From Rhizobium lentis (lineage in GTDB: Bacteria > Pseudomonadota > Alphaproteobacteria > Rhizobiales > Rhizobiaceae), in NCBI RefSeq assembly GCF_014200175.1, contig NZ_JACHBD010000002.1:248001-312000 (forward strand): DNA of 64,000 nt, read 5' to 3'. This document shows, piece by piece, positions 1 through 8,306 of the stretch. A program made the translations under genes and the position numbers. The notes below the pieces were generated by a model that saw nothing but the letters and a program-made list of their open reading frames with translations, had not been told where the DNA came from and ran no database searches. The stretch's first letter is position 1, and every line of letters starts with the position of its first letter.

Positions 1-930
1 GATGATCAGCAGACCGGTGATGATGCGCTGCCAGAAGGAATTGACGTTCAGAAGGTTGGCGCCGTTGTTGATGGTGGCGAGAATGAAGGCGCCGATCAGC
101 GGGCCGTGTACCGAACCGACCGCGCCGAACAGGCTGGTGCCGCCGATGACGGAGGAGGCGATCGCCTGCAGTTCCCAGCCGTCGGCCTGCGTCGCATTGC
201 CGATGGCGATGCGCGAGGCGAGCAGCACGCCGACGAAGGCGGCAAAGCCGGCCGAGAGGATATAGGCGAGATAGATCATGCCCTTGACGTTGACGCCGGA
301 AAGGCGCGCAGCTTCTGCATTCGAGCCGACGGCGAAGAGATAGCGGCCCCAGCGGCTCAGATGCAGGAAGACGAAGGAGGGCACCGCCACCAGGATGACC
401 ATCCAGAACAGGCTGGGTATGCCGAGGAAATCGGCGCGGGCGAAGTTGCTGAAGCTCTCGTCGGTGATGCTGATCGTCGAACCGTTGGTGATCAGCAGGC
501 CGATGCCGCGGAGCGAGGTCAGCGTTGCCAGCGTGATGATGAAGGGTGGCAGGCCCATATGGACGATGCCGAAACCGTGAAAGGCGCCGATTGCCACACC
601 GATGGCGAGCGTCAGCACGATTGCTCCCCAGAGCGGCACGCCTGCCTGCAACAGCCAGGCGATGATGACGGTGCAGAAGCCGACGATCGCGCCGACCGAC
701 AGGTCGATGCCGGCGGTAATGATGACGAAGGTCTGGCCGAGCGCCAGGATCGCCGTCATTGCCCCCTGACGCAGCAGGTTGGAGATATTGAGCGGCGTCC
801 AGAAGCTGGCGGTGACGAAGCCGAGCACGATCCAGAGGAAGATCAGCAGGCCGATCAGGGTGAGGCCGAACAGGATGTTCATTTTCCGGCGCGGCGGCGG
901 CGCGACGATTTCGGTGGGGGTGGCAGTCAT
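1..930 (-). CDS. Sugar ABC transporter permease, RbsC-like (C-terminus cut by window edge)
   Basis: Inner-membrane permease of a ribose-type (CUT2) ABC importer. The frame runs open from the ATG at 930 to base 1, giving 310 codons with no stop, so the C-terminus lies outside the window. The translation is a chain of hydrophobic helices; recognisable family segments are GQTFVIITAGIDLSVGA near residue 65 and VIGGTSLFGAVGS near residue 265. It starts 27 bases after the stop of the ATPase gene and follows the binding-protein gene, the standard importer order. The substrate is not readable from the permease; the neighbouring mutarotase and dehydrogenase suggest a fucose-like aldose (inference). 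Confidence 0.93.
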   Translation of the reverse strand, partial: MTATPTEIVAPPPRRKMNILFGLTLIGLLIFLWIVLGFVTASFWTPLNISNLLRQGAMTAILALGQTFVIITAGIDLSVGAIVGFCTVIIAWLLQAGVPLWGAIVLTLAIGVAIGAFHGFGIVHMGLPPFIITLATLTSLRGIGLLITNGSTISITDESFSNFARADFLGIPSLFWMVILVAVPSFVFLHLSRWGRYLFAVGSNAEAARLSGVNVKGMIYLAYILSAGFAAFVGVLLASRIAIGNATQADGWELQAIASSVIGGTSLFGAVGSVHGPLIGAFILATINNGANLLNVNSFWQRIITGLLII

Positions 931-957
931 GAATTTTCTCCCTCTTCTTCTTCTGGC

Positions 958-2511
958 TCAGACGCCGATCGCTTCGCTGAGCACTTGTTCATGCGTCGCC
1001 GCATGGAAATCATGGCTCGCGACGAGCCTGCCGCCGCGGAAGACATGCAGCCGGTCGGCTAGTTCGTAGACCTCCGGCAGGTAGGAGGAGATCAGGATGA
1101 TGCCGGCCCCCTCCTTCAGGAGCTTGGCGAACAGCCGATAGATCTCAGCCTTGGTGCCGACGTCGACGCCGACGGTCGGTTCGTCGAAGATGAACAGCCG
1201 GGCACCATGGCTCAGCCACTTGCCGATGACGATCTTCTGCTGATTGCCGCCCGACATGCTGGAGGCCGGAACCCGCCGGCTTGGCGTCTTGATGCTGAGA
1301 TCGCGGATCTGTCTGTCGGCATTGGCCGATTCGCGCGCATGACTGATCACCGGCCCTTGGCTGAGGCGCCCGAAGACCGGCAGGTTGATGTTGAGGCCGA
1401 TCGGCAGGTTGAGGCAAAGCCCCTGGTCGCGTCGGCTTTCCGGCGCCAGCGCAATGCCGAGTTCCATCGCCGTGCGTTCACTGCGGATATCGACCGGTTT
1501 GCCCATCCATTCGATTTCACCTGACCTGATCGGCTGGCGCCCGTAGAGGCCGAGCGCGAATTCGCTGCGTCCGGCGCCGATCAGCCCGTAGAGTCCGACA
1601 ATCTGTCCGGCTTTGACGCTGAGCGACACGTCCTCGAAGCCGGGACCGGAAAGACCCTTGACCTCGACGATCGTCTCGCCGATCGCAATCTCTTCCTTGT
1701 GGTAGATCTGGTCGATCGAGCGGTTGATCATCAAGGCGATCAGTTCGGCATCGTTGGTCTCGCCGATCAGCCGCGTGCCGACATGGGTGCCGTCGCGCAG
1801 CACCGAGACGCGGTCGGCCAGTTCGAAGACTTCCTCCATGCGGTGACTGATATAGACGATAGTGACGCCTTCACCCTGCAGCCGGCGGATCAGCTTGAAT
1901 AGCTGCGCCGATTCCTGGCGGGTCAAATAGGCCGTGGGTTCGTCAAAGATCAGAAACTGCGTGCCGCGCATCGCCGCGCGCGCCGTCGCCACCAGTTGCT
2001 GCTGGCCGATCGTCAGCGAGCTTAAAGGCGCGCCGGCCGGCAGGCCGAAACCGAGATCGTCGAGGACGGCCTGCGCCATCTTCTCCATCTGCTTCTTGCG
2101 CATCAGGCCATAGCGGTTGACTTCGTCGCCGAGGAAGAGATTGGCGGCGACCGTCAGGTGCGGGCAGAGCACGACTTCCTGATGGACGGCGTTGATGCCG
2201 CGGGCGATCGCCTCATTCGGCGTCGACAGCCCGACCGGATGGCCGCACCACAGCACCTCACCGGCCGTGCGGGTGATGACGCCGGTAAGCAATTTGATGA
2301 GGGTGGATTTGCCGGCGCCGTTTTCGCCGACAATGGCGTGGATCTCTCCGGCCAGAAAGGTCAGCGTCGCCGGTTTCAGCGCCTGCACGTGACCGTAATT
2401 CTTCTGCAGGCCTTTCAGTTCGAGGATTGGCGATCCGGTGGGGATACGATTGGCTTCTTTCAGCGTGGCGCTGTCATCATGGCGATGACTGACCTCTTCC
2501 AGTCCGATCAT
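958..2511 (-). CDS. Sugar ABC transporter ATP-binding protein with two ABC domains (RbsA/MglA-like)
   Basis: Energises the sugar importer. About 517 aa with two tandem nucleotide-binding domains. The first has Walker A GENGAGKST, a QQQL-type signature (LTIGQQQLV) and Walker B FLIFDEPTAYL. The second has a degenerate Walker A (GLIGAGRSE, lacking GKS), signature SGGNQQKIV and Walker B LFIFDEPTVGVDVG. One catalytic and one degenerate P-loop is normal for RbsA. I start at the ATG at 2511 because AGGAGGAGAGG lies just before it; an in-frame ATG at 2544 has a poorer site. The gene sits between the binding-protein gene and the permease gene in one transcript direction. Confidence 0.95.
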   Translation of the reverse strand: MIGLEEVSHRHDDSATLKEANRIPTGSPILELKGLQKNYGHVQALKPATLTFLAGEIHAIVGENGAGKSTLIKLLTGVITRTAGEVLWCGHPVGLSTPNEAIARGINAVHQEVVLCPHLTVAANLFLGDEVNRYGLMRKKQMEKMAQAVLDDLGFGLPAGAPLSSLTIGQQQLVATARAAMRGTQFLIFDEPTAYLTRQESAQLFKLIRRLQGEGVTIVYISHRMEEVFELADRVSVLRDGTHVGTRLIGETNDAELIALMINRSIDQIYHKEEIAIGETIVEVKGLSGPGFEDVSLSVKAGQIVGLYGLIGAGRSEFALGLYGRQPIRSGEIEWMGKPVDIRSERTAMELGIALAPESRRDQGLCLNLPIGLNINLPVFGRLSQGPVISHARESANADRQIRDLSIKTPSRRVPASSMSGGNQQKIVIGKWLSHGARLFIFDEPTVGVDVGTKAEIYRLFAKLLKEGAGIILISSYLPEVYELADRLHVFRGGRLVASHDFHAATHEQVLSEAIGV

Positions 2512-2614
2512 GGACCTCTCCTCCTCTTGTCGCGTCTGCTCCATCCTTGCTGAACCATAGCATGGATGGAAAAGGCCGCGCCGTTTTTGAGCCGGCGCGG
2601 CCTGTTCTGTCGGA

Positions 2615-3604
2615 TTACTTGATCTTCGGGTTCAGGAGCGCGTCGATCTTAGGATCGCTCATGTTCGCCTTGGTCACGAGGTTGGCGCCGGTGTCGACAT
2701 TCTCAGGAACCTTCTCGCCCTTGGAGACGGCAAGCGCGGTCTTGATGCCGTCATAGCCCATGCGATAGGGGTCCTGAACGACGAGGCCGGCGATTGCGCC
2801 GTCCTTGAGGAAGCCAACCGTCTTGTCGTCGCTGTCGAAGCCGATGACCTTGATCTTGTCGCCGAGCTTGTTTTCGGCGATCGCCTGGCCAACGCCCTGC
2901 GCCAGGATGAGGTTCGAGGCGAAGACGCCGACGAGATTCGGATTAGCCGTGATCAGGTCGGTCATCATGTTGAGGCCGGTCGTCGCCTGGCCGTCACCAT
3001 ACTTGTCGGCGATGACTTTCAGGCCGGGATGCTTGGTCTTGATCTGATCCAGGAAGCCTTCGCGGCGCTGCTCCAGCGAGCCGACGCCGGGAAGATTGGT
3101 GAGGATGACGATCTCGCCTTCTTCCTTGCCCGTCATCTCCTTAATGGCGGCGGCAAGACCGTCGGCGGCGATGCGGCCGCCCTGGACGTTGTCGGTCGTC
3201 AGGAACGACTTGAATGCCTTGGAGTCGGCACCCGAGTCGATGCCGATGATCGGAACCGACTTGGCGGCTTCATCGATCGGCTTGCCGAGCGCCTTGAATT
3301 CCGTCGGCGAGATGACGATGGCGGCCGGCTTGCCGGCAACGGCGTTCTCCAAAATGCTGATCTGGCCGTTGATGTCGGATTCTGCCTGAGCGCCGAGCTC
3401 CGGCACGTTGACACCGAGATCCTTACCGGCCTTGCGGGCGCCGGCCAGAACGATCTGCCAGTAGAACGACGTCGTGTCCTTGACGATGATCGGGATCGTC
3501 ACATCGGCAGCGAAGGACGTGACCGGCATCGCCGTGGCGATGACGGCGGCGCCTGCCAGCGCGGTGAAGGCACGGCGGGACAGAAGGGATTTCACGATGC
3601 TCAT
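2615..3604 (-). CDS. Sugar ABC transporter periplasmic substrate-binding protein
   Basis: Periplasmic sugar-binding protein (LacI-like fold, ribose-binding family) feeding the adjacent importer. About 329 aa. The N-terminus is an export signal (SLLSRRAFTALAGAA, then a hydrophobic stretch ending SFAAD); the twin arginine may mean Tat export. Family segments include GIDSGAD, TTDNVQGGR and VIGFDSDD. The ATG at 3604 is chosen over an upstream in-frame start at 3721 because it has AGGAGAA before it and the signal peptide begins there. It is first in its own cluster, 206 bases after the mutarotase gene, and that gap carries a candidate operator. Confidence 0.94.
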   Translation of the reverse strand: MSIVKSLLSRRAFTALAGAAVIATAMPVTSFAADVTIPIIVKDTTSFYWQIVLAGARKAGKDLGVNVPELGAQAESDINGQISILENAVAGKPAAIVISPTEFKALGKPIDEAAKSVPIIGIDSGADSKAFKSFLTTDNVQGGRIAADGLAAAIKEMTGKEEGEIVILTNLPGVGSLEQRREGFLDQIKTKHPGLKVIADKYGDGQATTGLNMMTDLITANPNLVGVFASNLILAQGVGQAIAENKLGDKIKVIGFDSDDKTVGFLKDGAIAGLVVQDPYRMGYDGIKTALAVSKGEKVPENVDTGANLVTKANMSDPKIDALLNPKIK

Positions 3605-3669
3605 AAGGGTTCTCCTCTCAGGATGCGTTCTCCTCCAAATAAACCGGACCGCTGAACGCAGGCGGACGA

Positions 3670-3691
3670 TTTTTATCGATAAAAAACATTT
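3670..3691 (-). promoter_or_regulatory. Candidate operator upstream of the sugar-binding protein gene
   Basis: The gap between the mutarotase and binding-protein genes holds a perfect 16-bp palindrome, TTTTTATCGATAAAAA, followed by ACATTT. The 22-base stretch matches 19 of 22 positions with 6889-6910, which lies upstream of the dehydratase gene and beside the divergent regulator. Both copies are AT-rich islands in GC-rich DNA, have the same orientation relative to their genes and sit about 50-90 bases before the start codon. The natural candidate to bind both is the regulator at 7068 (inference). Confidence 0.55.
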
Positions 3692-3810
3692 GCAGGCAGA
3701 AGCTAGCCGAGGCGCAATCAAATTGCAAGGGCGTCTGTTGCGCTTTTTTGCATTGGAAGGCTCCTCTCAAGTTACTGATTTCATTCCAATACCACGATAG
3801 CCTAATATAG

Positions 3811-4260
3811 CTATCGGCCGAACTCAACCTCATGGGGATGTACGACGCCCTTCTTCAAAATCAGGTTGCCGTACAGCCGGAATTCCGTCGTCGCGACGAT
3901 ATAAGCGGCCTTGCGGGCCATCCCGTAGAAGGCGAAGCGCTCCACCGGCACAATGGGGAAATCGCCGGCGCGCTTCGAGACGATCTGCTGGAACTCGGCG
4001 CAGACTTCCGGCACGGCCTGCGGGTCGCCGACCACCTCCATCCGCCATGCCGTATCCGGCACGAAGGTGTCGAGCGGCATATGGGTCAGGATCGCCTCGG
4101 CCATGTCAGTGGCGCTGACGCCGTCGGCGCGAATGACCGGTGGGCCCATCGAACCGGAGGGAAAATTGGCGTCCGATATGACGATGTCGTCGCCATGCCC
4201 CATCGTCTTCAGCGCATGGAGCAGGTCGGGCCCGAGCAGCGGATGAATACCTCTCAGCAT
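3811..4260 (-). CDS. RbsD/FucU-family sugar mutarotase (L-fucose mutarotase-like)
   Basis: Interconverts anomers of an imported aldose so that the dehydrogenase receives the right form. 149 aa, the usual FucU length. The opening (RGIHPLLGPDLLHALKTMGHGD) is typical of the family and carries the conserved His of the GHGD segment; DANFPS follows. Start ATG has GAGGAGACACT before it and lies 9 bases after the aldo/keto reductase stop, so the two genes are probably co-transcribed and coupled. FucU and RbsD are related; the longer GHGD...DANFPS pattern favours FucU. Confidence 0.88.
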   Translation of the reverse strand: MLRGIHPLLGPDLLHALKTMGHGDDIVISDANFPSGSMGPPVIRADGVSATDMAEAILTHMPLDTFVPDTAWRMEVVGDPQAVPEVCAEFQQIVSKRAGDFPIVPVERFAFYGMARKAAYIVATTEFRLYGNLILKKGVVHPHEVEFGR

Positions 4261-4269
4261 AGTGTCTCC

Positions 4270-5289
4270 TCAGACCCGGACCGCTTCGGCGCCGAGCGGC
4301 GGCGCGGTGAGCGTATAGGGCTCGAATTCGGCAAAGATGCCCTCGGCAAGCGGCGGCTCGACGATTTCCATGTTGCGCGTCAGGCTCGACGGCTTGGCGG
4401 TGCCGATCAGCACCGAGGCGACGATCGGGTCGCGCAGCGGAAACTGCATGGCGGCCGCCGCGAGCGGCACGCCGTGGCGCTTGGCGATCGCCTCCATGGC
4501 GCCGACCTTGGCAAGCACGTCCGCATCGGCCGGCATATAGTCGAAATGCGAGCCTGGCACCGGACCGGTGGCGAGAATGCCGGAGTTGAAGACGCCGCCG
4601 ACCACGAGCGAGGTGCCCTTCTGCCGGCAGAGCGGCAGGAGTTCCTTCACTGCGGAGCGGTCGAGCAGCGTGTAGCGGCCGGCAAGCAGGATGCAGTCGA
4701 GATCGGCATGGTGCATGACGTCGAGGCAGACCGGCACTTCGTTGACGCCGAGGCCGAAGGCGGAGATCGCACCGGAAGATTTCAGTTCTTCCAGCGCCTT
4801 CACGCCGGAATCGAGCAGCTGCTTCTGGTAGACGGCGTTCTTCGCCGCGCCATGCGTATAGACGCCGATATCGTGCACATAGAGAATGTCGATGCGATTG
4901 AGGCCGAGGCGGGCATAGCTGAACTCGACCGAGCGCATGATGCCGTCATAGGAATAGTCGTAATCGGCATCGAAGGACAGCGGGTCGACATAGCTATAAT
5001 CCGGCACCGTTCCGGTCGGCACCGGCCGCAGCAGCCGGCCGACCTTGGTGGAGAGCACGTAGGACTGATCCGGCTGATCGCGCAGGAAATCGCCGACGCG
5101 CCGTTCCGCAAGGCCGAGCCCGTACCAGGGGGCGACATCGAAATAGCGGATGCCGCTGTCCCAGGCTGCCTGCAGGGTTTCCATCGCCTGCTCGCGCGGG
5201 CAGGCCCGGTAAAGACCGCCCAAGGGCGCCGCCCCGTAGCTGATTTCGGTCACTTCGAGCTTGGTCCTGCCGATCCGTCTCGTCTTCAT
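4270..5289 (-). CDS. Aldo/keto reductase, aldose 1-dehydrogenase type (L-fucose dehydrogenase-like)
   Basis: Predicted NAD(P)-dependent oxidation of an aldose to its lactone. About 339 aa, a TIM-barrel aldo/keto reductase. The active-site tetrad can be traced: Asp in YFDVAPWYG with the Tyr of the same segment, Lys in LSTKVGR, and His in ILYVHDIG. The family resembles D-threo-aldose 1-dehydrogenase and pyridoxal 4-dehydrogenase. The ATG at 5289 follows GGAGGCGTG; a GTG one codon upstream is possible. It lies 40 bases after the dehydratase gene and 9 before the mutarotase gene. No lactonase or later pathway gene is visible here; these may lie beyond base 1. Confidence 0.87.
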   Translation of the reverse strand: MKTRRIGRTKLEVTEISYGAAPLGGLYRACPREQAMETLQAAWDSGIRYFDVAPWYGLGLAERRVGDFLRDQPDQSYVLSTKVGRLLRPVPTGTVPDYSYVDPLSFDADYDYSYDGIMRSVEFSYARLGLNRIDILYVHDIGVYTHGAAKNAVYQKQLLDSGVKALEELKSSGAISAFGLGVNEVPVCLDVMHHADLDCILLAGRYTLLDRSAVKELLPLCRQKGTSLVVGGVFNSGILATGPVPGSHFDYMPADADVLAKVGAMEAIAKRHGVPLAAAAMQFPLRDPIVASVLIGTAKPSSLTRNMEIVEPPLAEGIFAEFEPYTLTAPPLGAEAVRV

Positions 5290-5329
5290 CACGCCTCCTC
5301 GCCAAGCTTTGGGGATTTTCTATTTCAGA

Positions 5330-6838
5330 TCAGAGCGTTGCGCCGAGATGCCAGGGCACAAATTCATTGTCGCCGTAGCCGAAGAGCTCGCTCTTTGTCC
5401 TTTTGCCGGAGGCCGTCTCGATGATCAGGTCGAAGATCTCGCGGCCCTTGCCGCTGATCGTCGCATCGCCGGTGGCGATCGTGCCGCAATCGATGTCCAT
5501 GTCTTCTTCCATCGCCGCATAGAGCGCCGAATTGCTGGAGAGCTTCAGCGACGGCGCCGGCCGGCAGCCGAAGCAGCTGCCGCGGCCGGTGGTGAAGGCG
5601 ATCATATTCGCCCCACCGGCAACCTGGCCGGTTGCCGAGACAGGGTCATAGCCTGGTGTATCCATGAAGACGAGGCCGGGGGCGGTGACCCGCTCGGCAT
5701 AACCATAGACCGCCGTCAGCGGCGAGCGCCCGCCCTTGGCGACGGCGCCGAGCGATTTTTCCAGGATGGTGGTCAACCCGCCGCGCTTGTTGCCGGGTGA
5801 GGGATTGTTGTCGAGCGAGGCGCCGTGCAGCGCCACATACTCCTCCCACCAAGCGATTTTCTCATCGAGCTTCCTCGCCACGTCGTCGCTGACGGCGCGG
5901 CTCCGCAGCAGATGTTCCGCACCATAGATTTCCGAGGTTTCCGACAGGATCGCCGTGCCGCCGGCCGCAGCCAGCAGATCGGCCGCCACACCGAGCGCCG
6001 GATTGGCGGTGATGCCCGAAAACCCGTCCGAGCCGCCGCATTGCAGGCCGATGATGATCTCGCCGATCAAGATCGGCACGCGTTTTTCCCTGCCGACATC
6101 GGCGGCGATTTCGCGCAGCATGCCCATGGCGCGCTCGACAGCGCGGCGCGAGCCGCCGGCGTCCTGGATGTTGAAATGCCGCTTCGAGGCGCCCGCACCG
6201 CTCTGGCCGTACAGCGTCAGCTGATTGACCTCGCAGCCGAGGCCGATCATCAGCACGCCGCCGAAATTCACATGCCTGGTATAGCCGGCGAGTGTCCGAT
6301 GCAGCACATTCATGCCGTCGCCGGTCGAGCTCATGCCGCAGCCCTGGTCGTGCACGATCGGCACGAAACCGTCGATGCCGTCGTAGTGCGGCAAGATCGT
6401 CCGGTTCGCCTCGTCGGCGATCGCCCGGCAGACCGTGGTGGAACAGTTCACACTGGCAATGATGCCGATATAGTTGCGGGTCGCTGCCCGGCCGTCGGCG
6501 CGGCGATAGCCCATGAAGGTGCGCGCCTTGTCCTCGGCGGTTGCTGCTTCCGGCGCCGAATTGGCGGTCGCGGCCAGCCGGTCGTTCTCGAAATGCAGAT
6601 TATGGCTGTGCACATGATCACCGGCCTTGACCTCGGCGGTGGTGCGGCCGATCGCCTGCCCGTATTTCACCACGGGAGACCCGAGCGGAATATCGGCGAT
6701 CGCCACCTTGTGGCCGGGATCGATTTTCTGAGAGGCCACGATGCCTGCAACCGTCGAACCCGGCGCGATGGCGGCCGTCGCGACCGCGACATTGTCGCCG
6801 GCCGACAGGATGATCCAAGGCTGTTTGTCCAAACTCAT
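5330..6838 (-). CDS. UxaA-family sugar-acid dehydratase (SAF domain plus GarD/altronate dehydratase domain)
   Basis: Predicted to remove water from a sugar acid, giving a 2-keto-3-deoxy acid. About 502 aa. An N-terminal SAF domain (residues about 10-85) contains the HVHSHNLH segment; the rest is the altronate/galactarate dehydratase domain, with conserved Cys in GLGCEVNQ, LQCGGSDGFSG and SCFGCRPAPS, likely metal or cluster ligands. I take the ATG at 6838 with GGAG just upstream; a GTG at 6871 is in frame but poorly placed. First gene of the minus-strand unit. In this setting it may act on a fuconate-like acid rather than altronate (inference). Confidence 0.88.
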   Translation of the reverse strand: MSLDKQPWIILSAGDNVAVATAAIAPGSTVAGIVASQKIDPGHKVAIADIPLGSPVVKYGQAIGRTTAEVKAGDHVHSHNLHFENDRLAATANSAPEAATAEDKARTFMGYRRADGRAATRNYIGIIASVNCSTTVCRAIADEANRTILPHYDGIDGFVPIVHDQGCGMSSTGDGMNVLHRTLAGYTRHVNFGGVLMIGLGCEVNQLTLYGQSGAGASKRHFNIQDAGGSRRAVERAMGMLREIAADVGREKRVPILIGEIIIGLQCGGSDGFSGITANPALGVAADLLAAAGGTAILSETSEIYGAEHLLRSRAVSDDVARKLDEKIAWWEEYVALHGASLDNNPSPGNKRGGLTTILEKSLGAVAKGGRSPLTAVYGYAERVTAPGLVFMDTPGYDPVSATGQVAGGANMIAFTTGRGSCFGCRPAPSLKLSSNSALYAAMEEDMDIDCGTIATGDATISGKGREIFDLIIETASGKRTKSELFGYGDNEFVPWHLGATL

Positions 6839-6888
6839 CTCTCCAGAAGCATCATGCGGTTTCGAATGCACATGCGCATTGATTTTGT

Positions 6889-6910
6889 TTTTTATCTACA
6901 ATAAACATTT
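6889..6910 (-). promoter_or_regulatory. Candidate operator in the divergent regulator / dehydratase gap
   Basis: An AT-rich stretch beginning TTTTTATCTAC and ending AAACATTT, placed 51-72 bases before the dehydratase ATG and about 160 bases before the divergent regulator gene. It matches 19 of 22 positions with 3670-3691. The recurrence only at the two transcription starts of this locus is what makes it credible; this copy is less symmetric than the other. Confidence 0.55.
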
Positions 6911-7067
6911 TGAAGTCAACGGGAATATTGATCCTGTGGACGAGGAAGGCAATGCGCCGCAGGCGCGCGGAAATACGCTAATGGTTCGTTTGAACACGCT
7001 CCGGTCTGACTCTCATCCGCTTTTGGCGGAATGACGTTTTGGCACGCGGGCGGAAAGCGGGGGGCTG

Positions 7068-7967
7068 ATGGCACGGCAGAACACGGTCTTCAAAGAAGCC
7101 TATAACAGGTATGCCGCGGCCCTGCGCACGGATACAGCGCTGCCCTCGGAGCCGGAGATTGCCGCCCAGCTCGGCGTCAGCCGCTCCACGGCGCGTGCCA
7201 TCCTGACGCGTCTGAGCGAGGAAGGCATCATCCGCTGGAACAAGCGCCAAAAGATCGTGCTCCGCCAGCCGACAGACGGCGACCTTTTTCCTTCCGAAGA
7301 AACGGATTCCCTTCACGATATCATCGAGCGCAGCTTCATGCAGCGCATCCTTTCCGACGATGCCGCGCCCGGCATGCAGATCAACGAATTGGAGCTTGCC
7401 CGCGAGATCGGCACCGGCACCACGAGCGTGCGCGAATTCCTGATCCGCTTCTCCCGCTTCGGCCTGATCGAGAAGCGGCCGAACAGCCATTGGACGCTGA
7501 AGGGCTTCACCCGCGAATTCGCACTCGAACTCGCCGATGTCCGCGAGATGTTCGAGCTGCATTCGGCCGCCGAGTTCGGCCGGCTTCCTCGCGACAACCA
7601 GGCTTGGACCGACCTCGCCGCCATCCGCGACGAACACCACGCCATGCTCGCCGACATCAACCATCGCTTCAAGGATTTCTCCGTCCTTGACGAGCGCTTC
7701 CACCTGTTGATCCACCGCGCCTCGAAAAACCGCTTCATCGCCGATTTCTACGATGCGATCGCCATCATCTTCCATTATCACTACCAGTGGAACAAGACCG
7801 CCGCCCGCGAACGCAACGAGCGCGCCATCCACGAACATCTGGATTATATCGCCGCGCTCGAATCCGGCGACCAGGCGGCAATCGAGAAAGCATGCCGCGT
7901 CCACCTGCGCTCCGCCCGCCAGACCCTGCTGCAATCCCTGCCGCAGAATGCGACGGAGAGCGCGTGA
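7068..7967 (+). CDS. GntR/FadR-type transcriptional regulator with two winged-helix domains
   Basis: Likely local regulator of the sugar locus, divergent from it. 299 aa. The first winged helix covers about residues 26-62 (LPSEPEIAAQLGVSRSTARAI). A second lies at about 103-148 (INELELAREIGTGTTSVREF) and leads into an FCD-like helical ligand domain with conserved Asp/His positions (FHLLIHRASKN, AIHEHLDYIAALESGD). A usual FadR-type protein has only one HTH before the effector domain and is about 230 aa; the extra N-terminal HTH accounts for the added length. No strong ribosome site is seen before the ATG. Confidence 0.88.
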   Translation: MARQNTVFKEAYNRYAAALRTDTALPSEPEIAAQLGVSRSTARAILTRLSEEGIIRWNKRQKIVLRQPTDGDLFPSEETDSLHDIIERSFMQRILSDDAAPGMQINELELAREIGTGTTSVREFLIRFSRFGLIEKRPNSHWTLKGFTREFALELADVREMFELHSAAEFGRLPRDNQAWTDLAAIRDEHHAMLADINHRFKDFSVLDERFHLLIHRASKNRFIADFYDAIAIIFHYHYQWNKTAARERNERAIHEHLDYIAALESGDQAAIEKACRVHLRSARQTLLQSLPQNATESA

Positions 7968-8004
7968 GAGGGTAAGAGAAGGGTGACAAAAGTCGTGCCG
8001 CGCA

Positions 8005-8090
8005 ACCCCTCATCCGACCCTTCGGGCCACCAACGGGGGTCGAGCCACAGGTCTCGACCCGTCGGACCCCGCTGGGGAGAAGAGGAAGCA
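8005..8090. repeat. Rhizobial intergenic mosaic (RIME-like) repeat; rest of gap 7968-8306
   Basis: Begins CCCCTCATCCGACCCTTCGG and ends CCGCTGGGGAGAAGAGG, the same modules seen near 18.7, 25.8 and 35.4 kb here. Such elements are known in Rhizobium and Sinorhizobium (RIME). The remaining bases up to 8306 contain no convincing gene; a short minus-strand stretch at about 8120-8215 reads like a hydrophobic protein tail interrupted by a stop, listed among the findings. Confidence 0.7.
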
Positions 8091-8306
8091 AGGCGCGCCG
8101 AACTGCCCAGATGAACCGGCCTAGCCTAAAGGCACTCCGCCGGTCGCCATCGCGACGATCCAGAGCGCGGCGAACGACAGCTATGTCGTCAGCGCAGGCA
8201 GGGCGTCGTAACAGTGCCAGTGCGGCTGCGCCTCATCGCCTTGAGACCTGCGATGCCACCTCCCGCGCCGGCCTCCATGAAACCTTCTGATTTGTAAGCC
8301 GTTATC

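Noticed and set aside
3832..5424. Open frame of 530 codons on the plus strand
   Set aside because: Antisense to the mutarotase and aldo/keto reductase genes; no recognisable domain.
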